The position numbers and the translations under genes were made by a program. 64,000 nucleotides of DNA from Pseudomonas sp. K2I15. GTDB lineage: Bacteria; Pseudomonadota; Gammaproteobacteria; Pseudomonadales; Pseudomonadaceae. Where the stretch lies: positions 62,001 through 126,000 of the forward strand of contig NZ_NIXO01000011.1 of NCBI RefSeq assembly GCF_002204795.1, read 5' to 3'. Numbering within the stretch: the stretch's first letter is position 1; every line of letters starts with the position of its first letter. Positions 26,201 to 34,469 of this stretch are shown piece after piece. The notes below the pieces were generated by a model, which did no database searches, was not told the DNA's origin, and was given only the letters and a program-made list of their open reading frames with translations.

Positions 26201-28972
26201 AAACGCCTGCGGCACCTGCTCGACGAAGTAAAAAGCACCACCACCGGCCGCCTCGACATGATCATGGGCCTGGTTACCCTCATCGGCGAACTGACCATTG
26301 CGGTGCTTACCGCACCGTTTCCGCCGCTAAGCCTGGCGCTGGGCGCCCTGCTGGTATTCAAGGACTCGATGCTGGCCCTGCACGCCTATCAGCGCGGCGA
26401 GACAGGCGCCGCATTGGGTCACTACATCGGCGCCCTGCTCAATGCCGGCGGCGCATTATTGACTGACCTGCGCCCGGTGCTGCTGTCCGCCAGCAAGGTT
26501 GCCAGCAAACCACTGCGCCACATTGCCCGCCTGCCTGTGGAGCAACGAGCGATGGCACTGGTGGAGCAAGTGCAGCCGCAGCCGCCCGTGTTGCGCGGCA
26601 TGCAACCGGTGGCGTTCGGCGGTGATGCCCTGTGGGCCCAGCCCGCCCCGGATGCAATAGGGCGGTTCCTGCTGTTTCGTTATGACGCCGCCAGCGAGCA
26701 ATTGCTGTCCACCGGCAAGCTGGTGAATAAAAACACCCAGGGCCAGTGGGTCCGCTCGGGTATTGCCGGGGGCGCGCCAAAATATGAAGCACTGGAGACG
26801 CCCTATGAGCTACCGGAAAAATTCCGCAAGGACGTTGCCGGCGTGTTGCTGCCCGAAGACCGAACCCAAATGTTCTTGTTGGCGGCCGACATAGACTCGA
26901 CCATGAACGCCAACACCGTCTGGGGCATGCGCCAAGCGTTGCACCCCGCCCTCGAATGGCACCTCAAGCAGGCCAAACAGCTGGCCAGGGATGCCGACAC
27001 CTTTTTTGCCAACCTGCCGCCGCTGGTCAAGCGGGCCGATACGTTGAGCGTGGCCGAGAACATCGACTTGGGCCAATTGTTCCGGCAACTGCTCGACGAC
27101 GCCCAGAGCCTGGTCATCGGTGAATCGAACTTTTCGATCGCCAGCAAACAGCTGCTGATCGACAACATGGCGCTATTGCGGGAGCTCAACGTAAAAACGC
27201 TCTACATCGAGCACCTGTGGCGCGATGTGCATCACCTGCAAACGCACTCGCGGTTTGCCAAGGGGCCGTCCAAGCAAGCGAAAAAACACCTCAAGGCCAT
27301 CGACTACGCCAACTTCAGAGATCCCGAAGGCCAATACGGTTACTGGAAGCTGGTTGAGGCGGCTATTGCCCATCGCATCGAGGTCAAATCGCTGAATGCC
27401 TCGACCTGCTACGACCTGGAAAATGTCCTGGGCCTGGTGGATTCCCGACCCGCCATCGCGCGCCCCGCCTCACAGATAAATTATTACTCGCACACGGTGA
27501 TCAACGCCGACCTCGAAAAAACCCCCGGCGAACGCTGGATCGCCCTGGTGGATCACAAACGCATGAGCACCTACCGCGGCATCCCGGGCCTGGCGGACCT
27601 GCAAAAGACCATCGCCTTGCGCGTCGACGATGCCTTCGGCCAACCGACCCGGGTGATCAACGACGTCGCCGGCAATATCCCCGGCGACCCCCTTGCCAAG
27701 GGCGACCTGAAGCTGTCGCTGCGCACCTCCGATCAAGTCCTTGAGCCGTCGCCACCGCCGCTCACTTCCGAGCCACCACTACCGGCCACGCACTTCGATG
27801 ATTTTGATTTGCCGGAGATGCACCTGGGCCTTTATCAGCGTGAGATGACCCTGCCTGTGGGTCTGCGCGAGACGATTTTCAACACCGCCTACCCCGAACT
27901 GGCTGGCGCACGTCAGGCGGCGCAAAAGAGCTTTGACATGACCCGCCGGAAACTCCTGGCGGATGCCCGGCTGTTTTTCGACACCCAACCGCTGCCGTCG
28001 CGCGTGTCGGTGCCCGCGATCGAGGAATCCATCGAGGAGGCGTTGTTGATTGATCGTCTGTTGGAATCGGCTGAAGGCCTGGTCATCGGCGAATCCCACG
28101 GTGCGACGTCGAGCAAGGCGTTCCTCAGCAACCATATGGAGCATCTCACCGGCCAACCCAAGGTCAAGACGCTCTACCTCGAACAACTCACTACCGAACT
28201 GCATCAAGCCGACCTCGATATTGCCTATGGCACCGGCGTGCTGACGGATGAGTTGTGGGCCTATCTGCACGCCCTGGACAGCGGCCATGGCGTACCTGGC
28301 GGCAGCCCCTACAGCTTTGCCAGCCTGGTCGAGGTGGCGGTCAAGCATAAGGTGCGAATCCGCGCCCTCGACTGCATCGCAACCTTGCGCGTGGATGGCA
28401 TGGCCGCCCACAGAACCCAAATGTTCAGCTACTTTGCAACCCAGGTCATTCGGGCCGATCAACTGCAATACGGCCCGCACAAATGGGTGGCGCTGGTGGG
28501 TGAAACACACGCCAACATCTACCGAGGCGTGCCGGGGATTGCCGAACTGAACAAGGGCATCAGCGTGCTGCTGGATGACGTGCCGCCGGGTTCTGGCAGC
28601 GGCTTCTTGCGGCAGTCCCCAAGCGTACCTGCACTGACACCCGAGCAGGAGTGGGGACTGGTGCGCTACGACTTCAAGAAAAGCGTTGAAGTCGCGGGTG
28701 CACCGCTGCCGTTATCCATGGCGCCAGCGTCTGCGCGCAACCTGGAGCAACGCCTGAAAAACTCAGGCGACTACTTGATCCAGCGTACCTCCAGCGGCGA
28801 GATGGAAATCGTCCATAGGGACCGCCACCGCGCACTGGTGCATACACCATTGCGTGTGGACACCGGCGGCCACTTTGTAAACCGCTGGAGCCTGGATGAG
28901 ATGCGCTTCAAGACTCGCGAGCAACTGATCCAGTTTATTGAAACCAAAAAAGGCATGCGGCAAATCCACTAA
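23276..28972 (+). CDS. Large dermonecrotic-toxin-like protein with duplicated EreA/TIKI-like domain
   Basis: 1898-residue protein with no signal peptide. The N-terminal half resembles the large Pseudomonas proteins annotated as dermonecrotic toxin domain proteins (for example RPGIHALTFSYREHTLEFAGAFVLT). Hydrophobic helices around residues 989-1075 (LVTLIGELTIAVLTAPFPPLSLALGALLVF) suggest a membrane-insertion segment. Two homologous domains follow at about 1223-1450 and 1545-1775. Copy 2 has GESH (1605-1608), LYLEQL (Glu1636), DC, and GETH (1742-1745) before YRGVPG, the layout of EreA/ChaN/TIKI-type hydrolases. Copy 1 keeps Glu1312 and YRGIPG but has GESN at 1282 and DHKR in place of GETH, so it is probably inactive. 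GAGGA precedes the start. Target and export route unknown. Confidence 0.8.
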   Translation: MTSPLSPEQINAYLVQIGQTLNALPPGPQRGEKTPAELLEMQTLNASLIEDNRQVLQKAQIHYTVPANWILGGPQGLANRERISTALRNTLATLEVERRTSGHVRKNWVLENHQVALEAEAKLKVKDRLLSPADVQKVMNIVSGPAIRPGIHALTFSYREHTLEFAGAFVLTSAQTPITTLTAEAGEVLLFTPSRGLEAFTSLASLDATLRERMGRADWRQELLQHLPRRFQHLRTASIWPLIPSPIDSLPLNEHTYNALLEKQRQDIDFALGLNGNPAPTRVAQMRAELDRVACCTLPDLTARLELRAQQVLDKLLREAAPDWYRSAPEAQRQTLAEHLQTYDDARQTLLACLGPAASPEATAQIQLLERLDQELDIQELIPELLHINTERPLMSGGSYAQQTTLLQLAVRGLHVGDEQPGSTFLTHTTLTYAQQPLPPAFKAITPEYLAHLIGTLQSSQNFAIEQQQALSSAPVEQAMQHMLDTRLQALAYSARLQNHITAHDFELFDSLRDGPSDTIKACCVALHEAPLKDLWVLRQTDAKGAVKRLLLCAPQAPRAEQFMGFDSERALKAHILGWSQEAALSHPSTMKTYLLGQLVSRARLTYSAMLAAVGFKPASEEYRMITLRPPTTYQACLQEMSSTLLSMQTDEYQYRMPSWLARAPAADRQRLADLREAAAGAALSYAASPGSPPQFPDFDSYLHRAAHTALNTLLGNPTPAVDPDRIGVLTPRERVSYTTLYRNGYDNSPGFINPDASTTAEFKGPTGVDLSRLTAEKVSNSIKGTWIGDRYIAEVEKTLLNPQAAHYAWYRNQALEISQLRMKADALSGCLQGHITRADLAWLEKAINTLGDNSEPVRSLYRLYPLQIKGQVIDGCYLFHHASDLPLLYTPDAPDEIAFRPQREFNERLKNLNGMDTYYCKRVASLERLAFGPAIKALVANLPAQLKGVYSKPVFDEVPRTALPLKNLRYHFYDKRLRHLLDEVKSTTTGRLDMIMGLVTLIGELTIAVLTAPFPPLSLALGALLVFKDSMLALHAYQRGETGAALGHYIGALLNAGGALLTDLRPVLLSASKVASKPLRHIARLPVEQRAMALVEQVQPQPPVLRGMQPVAFGGDALWAQPAPDAIGRFLLFRYDAASEQLLSTGKLVNKNTQGQWVRSGIAGGAPKYEALETPYELPEKFRKDVAGVLLPEDRTQMFLLAADIDSTMNANTVWGMRQALHPALEWHLKQAKQLARDADTFFANLPPLVKRADTLSVAENIDLGQLFRQLLDDAQSLVIGESNFSIASKQLLIDNMALLRELNVKTLYIEHLWRDVHHLQTHSRFAKGPSKQAKKHLKAIDYANFRDPEGQYGYWKLVEAAIAHRIEVKSLNASTCYDLENVLGLVDSRPAIARPASQINYYSHTVINADLEKTPGERWIALVDHKRMSTYRGIPGLADLQKTIALRVDDAFGQPTRVINDVAGNIPGDPLAKGDLKLSLRTSDQVLEPSPPPLTSEPPLPATHFDDFDLPEMHLGLYQREMTLPVGLRETIFNTAYPELAGARQAAQKSFDMTRRKLLADARLFFDTQPLPSRVSVPAIEESIEEALLIDRLLESAEGLVIGESHGATSSKAFLSNHMEHLTGQPKVKTLYLEQLTTELHQADLDIAYGTGVLTDELWAYLHALDSGHGVPGGSPYSFASLVEVAVKHKVRIRALDCIATLRVDGMAAHRTQMFSYFATQVIRADQLQYGPHKWVALVGETHANIYRGVPGIAELNKGISVLLDDVPPGSGSGFLRQSPSVPALTPEQEWGLVRYDFKKSVEVAGAPLPLSMAPASARNLEQRLKNSGDYLIQRTSSGEMEIVHRDRHRALVHTPLRVDTGGHFVNRWSLDEMRFKTREQLIQFIETKKGMRQIH

Positions 28973-29165
28973 ACGCTCCCTTCCACCGCCTCTCTGCTCG
29001 CGGAGGGGCGGCCCACCGTTCGTCGCCCACACTTCATAAATCCTGATCACACGAAAAAACCGTTTCAGCTCTCGCCAGGGCTGCCGATATGTCCTGACTA
29101 CCCATCGGCTGGTCGCTACTTCCAGCAACCGGATGTACCCGCAAATCTGTTCCTGGAGGAATGCG

Positions 29166-31085
29166 ATGAATAGTTGGTTCGGCAACATCAGCGTCAACAT
29201 GAAATTGGGCCTGGGCTTCGGCCTGGTACTGGTACTCACCTCGATCCTCGCGCTCACCGGCTGGACCAGCCTGGGCGGCCTGATCGACCGCAGCAACTGG
29301 ATGAGCGACATCACCCAGCTCAACGCTTCGCTGACCAAACTGAGGATCGTGCGCCTGCAATATATGTTGGCCAACGGCGACGAAGCCGTGGCGCAAAACG
29401 TGCAAACCAGCCTCGACAGTTTTATGTCTCAGCAACAAAAGCTGCTGGACAGCTTCAAGAGCCCGGACAACCTCAAGCTGCTCAACGAGCAAAAAGCGAT
29501 CATCACCGCCTACCAGCAGTCCTTGAACAAAATGCGTGAGGCCTACCGCAACGGTAACGCCGCGCGCCAGGTCATGGGCGACAAGGCTGACATCGCCAAT
29601 GCGCAGATCAGCGCCCTGGATTCGAGCGTGCGGCAGATGTCCGACAGCCCCGAGCGCTTCGCCCAGTTCGAGGCCGTGATCAACGCCAAGGAACAGTTCC
29701 AGTTGGCCCGCTACGAAGTGCGCGGCTACACCGGCAACGTCAACGCCGAGACTGAAGCCCGTGCTGCCGCGCAGATCGAGAAAGCCATCGACGGTTTGAA
29801 AGGCCTGCATGCGGTGTTCGGTGCCAGCCAGCAGACCGCCCTGAGTTCACTGGAAACCGCCCTCGGTGCCTATCGCAGCGCAGTGCAGAACTACAAGGCC
29901 GCCAACGCCAACATCGTCTCCGCCCGGGCAGAAATGACCACCCAGGGCACAGACATCGTCACCATCAGCGACAAGCTGTACGACATCCAGCTGCAACGCC
30001 GCGACGCCGAAAGCGCCCAGGCACGCAGCCTGCAACTGATCAGCACGTTGCTGGCGTTGCTGGTGGGCATCGTGGCGGCCGTGATCATCACCCGCCAGAT
30101 CACCCGCCCTCTGCGCGAGACCCTGGCCGTGGTGGAACGCATCGCTTCCGGCGACCTGAGCCACAACATCCAGGTGACGCGCCGCGACGAACTCGGCGTG
30201 TTGCAACAGGGCATCCAGCGCATGGGCACGACCCTGCGTGAACTGATCAGTGGCATCCGCGATGGCGTGACCCAGATCGCCAGCGCCGCCGAAGAGCTGT
30301 CGGCCGTTACCGAGCAGACCAGCGCCGGGGTCAACAGCCAGAAGATCGAGACCGATCAAGTGGCCACCGCCATGCACGAGATGACTGCCACCGTGCAGGA
30401 AGTCGCACGTAACGCAGAACAAGCGTCCCAAGCTGCCTCGGCCGCCGACGGCGAAGCCCGTGCCGGTGACAAAGTGGTGGCAGAAGCCATCGCCCAGATC
30501 GAACGTTTGGCTGCCGAAGTGGCGCGCTCCACCGACGCCATGACGCACCTGCAACAAGAGAGCAACAAGATCGGCAGCGTGATGGACGTGATCAAGGCCG
30601 TGGCCGAGCAGACCAACCTGTTGGCGCTCAACGCCGCCATCGAAGCTGCCCGTGCCGGTGAAGCCGGTCGCGGGTTTGCCGTGGTCGCCGACGAAGTGCG
30701 TGGCCTGGCCCAACGCACCCAGAAATCCACCGAAGAAATCGAAGGCCTGGTGGCCGGTTTGCAGAACGGCACCCAGCAAGTGGCCGCCGTGATGAACAAC
30801 AGCCGCAGCCTCACCGACAGCAGCGTCGAACTGACGCGCAAGGCCGGTGTGTCACTGGAAAACATCACCCGTACGGTGTCGAATATCCAGTCGATGAACC
30901 AGCAGATTGCCGCCGCCGCCGAACAGCAGAGTGCCGTGGCTGAAGAAATCAGCCGCAGCATTGTGAATGTGCGCGACGTGTCGGAGCAGACGGCAGCGGC
31001 CAGTGATGAGACCGCCAAGTCGAGTGTGGAACTGGCGCGCCTGGGCGGCCAGTTGCAGCAGATGGTCAGCCATTTCCGGGTGTAA
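29166..31085 (+). CDS. Methyl-accepting chemotaxis protein, HBM (McpS-like) type
   Basis: 639-residue chemoreceptor. The start is the ATG five bases after GGAGGA. TM1 is at about residues 12-32. A roughly 250-residue all-helical periplasmic domain, the size of a helical bimodular (HBM) ligand domain as in McpS, is followed by TM2 near 288-310, a HAMP domain, and the signalling coiled coil with the conserved tip [19 protein letters not shown] at about 480-500. There is no C-terminal CheR-tethering pentapeptide. McpS-like HBM receptors often sense organic acids; the ligand here is unknown. Confidence 0.93.
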   Translation: MNSWFGNISVNMKLGLGFGLVLVLTSILALTGWTSLGGLIDRSNWMSDITQLNASLTKLRIVRLQYMLANGDEAVAQNVQTSLDSFMSQQQKLLDSFKSPDNLKLLNEQKAIITAYQQSLNKMREAYRNGNAARQVMGDKADIANAQISALDSSVRQMSDSPERFAQFEAVINAKEQFQLARYEVRGYTGNVNAETEARAAAQIEKAIDGLKGLHAVFGASQQTALSSLETALGAYRSAVQNYKAANANIVSARAEMTTQGTDIVTISDKLYDIQLQRRDAESAQARSLQLISTLLALLVGIVAAVIITRQITRPLRETLAVVERIASGDLSHNIQVTRRDELGVLQQGIQRMGTTLRELISGIRDGVTQIASAAEELSAVTEQTSAGVNSQKIETDQVATAMHEMTATVQEVARNAEQASQAASAADGEARAGDKVVAEAIAQIERLAAEVARSTDAMTHLQQESNKIGSVMDVIKAVAEQTNLLALNAAIEAARAGEAGRGFAVVADEVRGLAQRTQKSTEEIEGLVAGLQNGTQQVAAVMNNSRSLTDSSVELTRKAGVSLENITRTVSNIQSMNQQIAAAAEQQSAVAEEISRSIVNVRDVSEQTAAASDETAKSSVELARLGGQLQQMVSHFRV

Positions 31086-31096
31086 ATCGCAGGCAC

Positions 31097-31130
31097 AAAA
31101 AAGCCGCCCCGGTCGAAACCGGGGCGGCCC
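31097..31130 (-). terminator. Intrinsic terminator of the 32-residue ORF
   Basis: GCCGCCCCGG stem (31103-31112) with CCGGGGCGGC (31119-31128) around a 6-base loop. On the minus strand it is followed by TTTTTT, so it is oriented for the small minus-strand ORF rather than for the chemoreceptor gene, whose side has no T-run. Confidence 0.8.
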
Positions 31131-31142
31131 ACTTCTCAGACC

Positions 31143-31241
31143 TTAACGGTCATCGAAGCTGTCCCGCAGGAATTTCCACACGTGATAAACACGCAGGGAG
31201 TTCACTACGAGGTCCCACGTACGTCGTGCAAACTTGGACAT
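31143..31241 (-). CDS. Small ORF, 32 residues, unknown
   Basis: Begins MSKFARRTWDLVVNSLR and ends KFLRDSFDDR: basic, aromatic-rich and amphipathic. Support comes from a strong ribosome-binding site GGAGGG seven bases before the ATG, a well-placed stop, and an intrinsic terminator with six Ts immediately downstream on the same strand. The ribosome-binding site lies within a GGCCC/GGGCC inverted repeat (31246-31265) that could hide it. I recognise no family. A membrane-associated or regulatory micropeptide is possible, but a dual-function small RNA is equally plausible. Confidence 0.6.
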   Translation of the reverse strand: MSKFARRTWDLVVNSLRVYHVWKFLRDSFDDR

Positions 31242-31674
31242 ACTCGGCCCTCCATCAGTTGGGCCTACCTCCAGCGCACTTACCGGAACACGTGAGCCTT
31301 TGGATGCAGGTCAATGCTTCCAGTGAGGCGGCCGGGCTTTGGGGCCTCCCGCATGAATCCGGCACGGATTACTAGCCCGTGGCGTTCGGTCCATAAATTC
31401 GCGCGCGTACCCAGCCCACCTACAAACGACATACACAGAACGGGGGAGAGACTAACCAACATCCTGCTGGAAGGTGTGACCTGGGAAGATCAAATCACCT
31501 GTAAGGCTCCGGCAATTTATTGCCAATTTTTGCAGTCATCTTTGAATAGCGCAGGTCTCCAAAAACGAAAAATGCCGACCGTCGCCAAGCCTTGCGTGAT
31601 GCCATAACCGACAGTAGTATCCGGTTAGCAGGTCAATGCTTCCAGTGAGGCGCAACCCCAGCCACTAACTGGGT
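31242..31674. other. Repeat-bearing spacer upstream of the small ORF
   Basis: A spacer without a convincing gene. A perfect 25-bp direct repeat occurs at 31306-31330 and 31628-31652 (core CAATGCTTCCAGTGAGG), 322 bp apart in the same orientation. A 60-codon minus-strand frame at 31280-31462 has no ribosome-binding site or recognisable product. The rest could be a long 5' leader, an RNA gene or mobile-element debris. Confidence 0.45.
31306..31652. repeat. 25-bp perfect direct repeat pair
   Basis: Copies at 31306-31330 and 31628-31652, each beginning GCAGGTCAATGC and ending GTGAGGCG. They bracket about 297 bp of non-coding sequence. They do not resemble the REP elements of this window. Confidence 0.8.
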
Positions 31675-31709
31675 TTGCAAAAAAACCGCCCTACTAAGGC
31701 GGTTTTTTA
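31675..31709. terminator. Intrinsic terminator of the D-aminoacylase/glyoxalase operon
   Basis: AAAACCGCC-CTACTAA-GGCGGTTTT stem (31681-31705) with A-run before and T-run after, so it is functional on both strands. It lies about 40 bases past the glyoxalase-like gene stop on the minus strand. Confidence 0.85.
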
Positions 31710-31746
31710 TTGCCTGCGATTTATGCGCACGGCCTCAGCTACTGAC

Positions 31747-32103
31747 TTACTCAACAAACACCAACCGGTTCCCCGACGGGTCGCTGATGCTCATCTCGCG
31801 ACTGCCCCACGGCGTGTCTTCAATCCCGGGTTTGGCGTTGCGGTAATGCTTGGCCAGCAACTGCTGCTGGTACGCCTCCAACCCCTGGGCCTGAATCCGC
31901 ACCGCCGCACCCGGCGAGCAATCGCCATGGTGCTCGGACAAGTGCAACACGCAATCCCCCAGCGACACCTGCAGGTACAACGGGAAATTGTCTTCGAACC
32001 GGTGCTGCCAATCGACCTTGAACCCCAGGAAATCGACGTAGAACTCCAGCGTCTTGGCCTCGTCGAAACTGCGCAAAATGGGGGTGACTTTTCCTAAGTG
32101 CAT
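31747..32103 (-). CDS. Glyoxalase-superfamily protein
   Basis: 118-residue protein of the vicinal-oxygen-chelate fold. The start was set at MHLGKVTPILRSFDEAKTLEFYVDFLGF, the conserved first repeat; the open frame continues upstream into the deacylase gene without support. The second repeat has MSISDPSGNRLVFVE. It resembles the bleomycin-resistance-like glyoxalase branch. It lies 29 bases after the D-aminoacylase stop, so it probably closes the four-gene operon. Substrate unknown. Confidence 0.83.
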   Translation of the reverse strand: MHLGKVTPILRSFDEAKTLEFYVDFLGFKVDWQHRFEDNFPLYLQVSLGDCVLHLSEHHGDCSPGAAVRIQAQGLEAYQQQLLAKHYRNAKPGIEDTPWGSREMSISDPSGNRLVFVE

Positions 32104-32132
32104 GGCGATTGCTCCGTGTTTGAGAGCCGCCA

Positions 32133-33596
32133 CTATAGAGCGACAAAACCCTTTCGCAAATCCCCGCTGCGTGCCAGGAATCCTCCGGCCCGCTGCCCGT
32201 TGGCCTGCCCGTCGCTGTAGCTCAGCACGCCATTGACCCACACACCGTCAATCCCTTCCGCCGCGCGCTGCGGCTCCTTGAAGTCCGCCACATCCCGCAC
32301 CCGCAACGGATCAAACAACACCAGGTCCGCCCAATGCCCTTCGCGAATTTCACCACGCTCGGCCAAGCCGAAACGCGCCGCCGACAAGCCGGTCATCTTG
32401 TGCACCGCGGTGTGCAGCGGGAACAACCCGAGGTCCCGGCTGAAATGCCCGAGCACCCGTGGAAACGCGCCCCACAAGCGCGGATGGGGAAACGGATCTT
32501 CCGGCAAACCGTCCGAGCCAATCATCGACAATGGATGCGCCAGGATGCGCTGCACATCGGTCTCATCCATCCCGTAATACACCGCTCCGGCGGGTTGCAG
32601 GCGACGGGCCGCGTCCATCAGCGGCACCGCCCACTCGGCGGCGATGTCCTGCAAATCCCGCCCGCCCATTTCCGGATGCGGCGTGGACCAGGTGATGGTG
32701 ATACGAAACGCATCGGTGACTTGCTTAAGGTCCAGGGTCGAAGAGCTGGCCGCGTAGGGATAGCAATCGCAGCCCACTGGATGAGTCTTCGCCGCAAGTT
32801 CCAGTGAAGCCAACAACTGCGGACTGCGCCCCCAGTTACCGGCGCCCGCGCACTTGAGGTGAGAAATAATCACCGGTGCCTTGGCGTGACGACCAATCAA
32901 AAAAGCCTCGTCCATGGCCTCCAGCACCGGCTCGAATTCGCTGCGCAAATGGGTGGTGTACACCGCGCCAAACGCCGTGAGTTCTTCGCTCAGTTGCAGC
33001 ACCTCATCGGTCTCGGCGTTGAACGCGCTGGCGTACGCAAGGCCGGTAGACAAACCCAGGGCGCCGTCTGCAAGACTCTCCTGCAACTGCACGCGCATCC
33101 CGGCGATTTCATCCGGCGTGGCGGTGCGGTGCAGGTCGTCCATATGGTTGCTGCGCAGCGCCGTGTGGCCGATCAGCGCCGCCACGTTGACCGCAGGGTG
33201 GGCACTTTCCACCGCCGCGCGGTAATCGGCAAAACGCGGGTAGGCGAAGGCCTCGCGCTTGCCCAACAGGTTCATCGGGTCTGGCGGATCGGCCCGCAGG
33301 CTGACCGGCGAGGCGCTGATGCCGCAGTTACCGACGATCACCGTGGTCACGCCCTGGCTGAGCTTGGGCAGCATCTGCGGGTGACGAATCACCACCGTGT
33401 CGTCGTGGGTGTGCACGTCGATAAACCCCGGCGCCAACACGCGCCCGGTGGCGTCGATTTCATGCTCGGCGCTGTCTTGGGACAAGTCGCCGATCTTCTC
33501 GATACGGCCCTCGCGCAACGCCACATCGGCGATATAGCCGGGGGTGTTGCGGCCATCAATGACCAGGGCCTGGCGGATCAGCGTGTGGTACTTCAT
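32133..33596 (-). CDS. D-aminoacylase / N-acyl-D-amino-acid deacylase
   Basis: 487-residue amidohydrolase. The ATG start (MKYHTLIRQALVIDG) is preceded by GGAGA five bases upstream, inside the end of the rpiR-type gene. Metal-site motifs are HTHDD (His62, His64), GNCG (Cys91, typical of D-aminoacylases), IGHTALR, HLR and SHLKCAG, with SDG late in the sequence. It hydrolyses N-acyl-D-amino acids to D-amino acids and a carboxylate; the preferred side chain is not predictable. Its operon has a GntP permease and an RpiR regulator. Confidence 0.9.
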   Translation of the reverse strand: MKYHTLIRQALVIDGRNTPGYIADVALREGRIEKIGDLSQDSAEHEIDATGRVLAPGFIDVHTHDDTVVIRHPQMLPKLSQGVTTVIVGNCGISASPVSLRADPPDPMNLLGKREAFAYPRFADYRAAVESAHPAVNVAALIGHTALRSNHMDDLHRTATPDEIAGMRVQLQESLADGALGLSTGLAYASAFNAETDEVLQLSEELTAFGAVYTTHLRSEFEPVLEAMDEAFLIGRHAKAPVIISHLKCAGAGNWGRSPQLLASLELAAKTHPVGCDCYPYAASSSTLDLKQVTDAFRITITWSTPHPEMGGRDLQDIAAEWAVPLMDAARRLQPAGAVYYGMDETDVQRILAHPLSMIGSDGLPEDPFPHPRLWGAFPRVLGHFSRDLGLFPLHTAVHKMTGLSAARFGLAERGEIREGHWADLVLFDPLRVRDVADFKEPQRAAEGIDGVWVNGVLSYSDGQANGQRAGGFLARSGDLRKGFVAL

Positions 33597-33597
33597 C

Positions 33598-34458
33598 TCA
33601 GTCTCCAAGCGGCAGGCTGTCGGGGCCGCCGCGATAATCGTCCAGGGCCAGCTTGATCCGTCGCAGGCGTTCCTGGTTGTCGTCCGGCATGGCCAACGCC
33701 AGCTCGGTGGCGAGCACGTCGATGGCCAACAGCATTCCGTAGCGCGCCGCCGTGGGCTTGTAGATAAAACTGGTTTCGGCCGGTTGCAGCGCCAGCAGCA
33801 CGTCGGCCAACTGCGCCAGCGGGGAATCCGGCAGGGTGATGGCGATGATTTTTGCGCCGTAATTGCGCGCCAGTGCCACCACGCCCAACATCTCCGGCGT
33901 GATGCCGGTCAGCGAGCAAACGATCAGCGCGTGTTCCGGGCCCAAGGTGGCGGCGGTCACGCGCATCATCACCGGGTCATGGCAGGCGGCGATCGAGTAG
34001 CCCAGGCGCACCAGGCGTACTTGCAACTCGTCGCTGCACAGGCTCGACGGCCCACCCATACCGAACGCGTGGATCATCCGCGCATTGCCCAGCAGGCTCA
34101 CCGCATCGACAAAGCTGCCCTGGTTGAAACCGGACAAATGCCGACGCAACGTCGCCTCGATATCGCTGAGAATCTGCCGGTGAAACGCCGACTGCTCGGG
34201 CAGCCCGGCCGGGTCGAGGAAGCGGCTACCGACGCCGCTGGCCTGGGCCAGTTGCAGGCGCAGGTCACGCAAGTCGCGGCACCCGACGCTACGGGCAAAA
34301 CGCGACAAGGTGGCGGTGCTGACCTCGGCCCGTTGGGACAACTCTTCCAGGCTGGCGGACGCTGCAAAGCCGACGTCGTCGAGCATCAGCTTGGCAATAC
34401 GCCCTTCGCCGGCACTGAAGGAATCCTGGCGGGCGCGGATCTGGTAGAGGATGTCCAT
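33598..34458 (-). CDS. RpiR-family regulator (HTH + SIS)
   Basis: 286-residue regulator. The N-terminal HTH_6 (LEELSQRAEVSTATLSRFARSVGC, about 37-60) is followed by a SIS domain (about 120-250; MIHAFGMGGPSSLCSDELQVRLVRLG), which normally binds a phosphosugar or amino-sugar derivative. Its stop codon is one base from the D-aminoacylase start, so the two are translationally close. Likely local repressor of its own operon; a GAAA/TTTC inverted-repeat cluster upstream of the permease gene is a candidate site. Confidence 0.9.
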   Translation of the reverse strand: MDILYQIRARQDSFSAGEGRIAKLMLDDVGFAASASLEELSQRAEVSTATLSRFARSVGCRDLRDLRLQLAQASGVGSRFLDPAGLPEQSAFHRQILSDIEATLRRHLSGFNQGSFVDAVSLLGNARMIHAFGMGGPSSLCSDELQVRLVRLGYSIAACHDPVMMRVTAATLGPEHALIVCSLTGITPEMLGVVALARNYGAKIIAITLPDSPLAQLADVLLALQPAETSFIYKPTAARYGMLLAIDVLATELALAMPDDNQERLRRIKLALDDYRGGPDSLPLGD

Positions 34459-34469
34459 GAGGTCTCCGG

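Noticed and set aside
23276..28972. Adjacent immunity or secretion gene for the large toxin-like protein
   Set aside because: The flanking genes are a lipoprotein on the opposite strand and a chemoreceptor; neither shows features of an immunity or secretion protein.
31280..31462. 60-codon minus-strand frame in the repeat-bearing spacer
   Set aside because: No ribosome-binding site, reads through the 25-bp repeat, unlike any family I know. Kept only as part of the spacer description.
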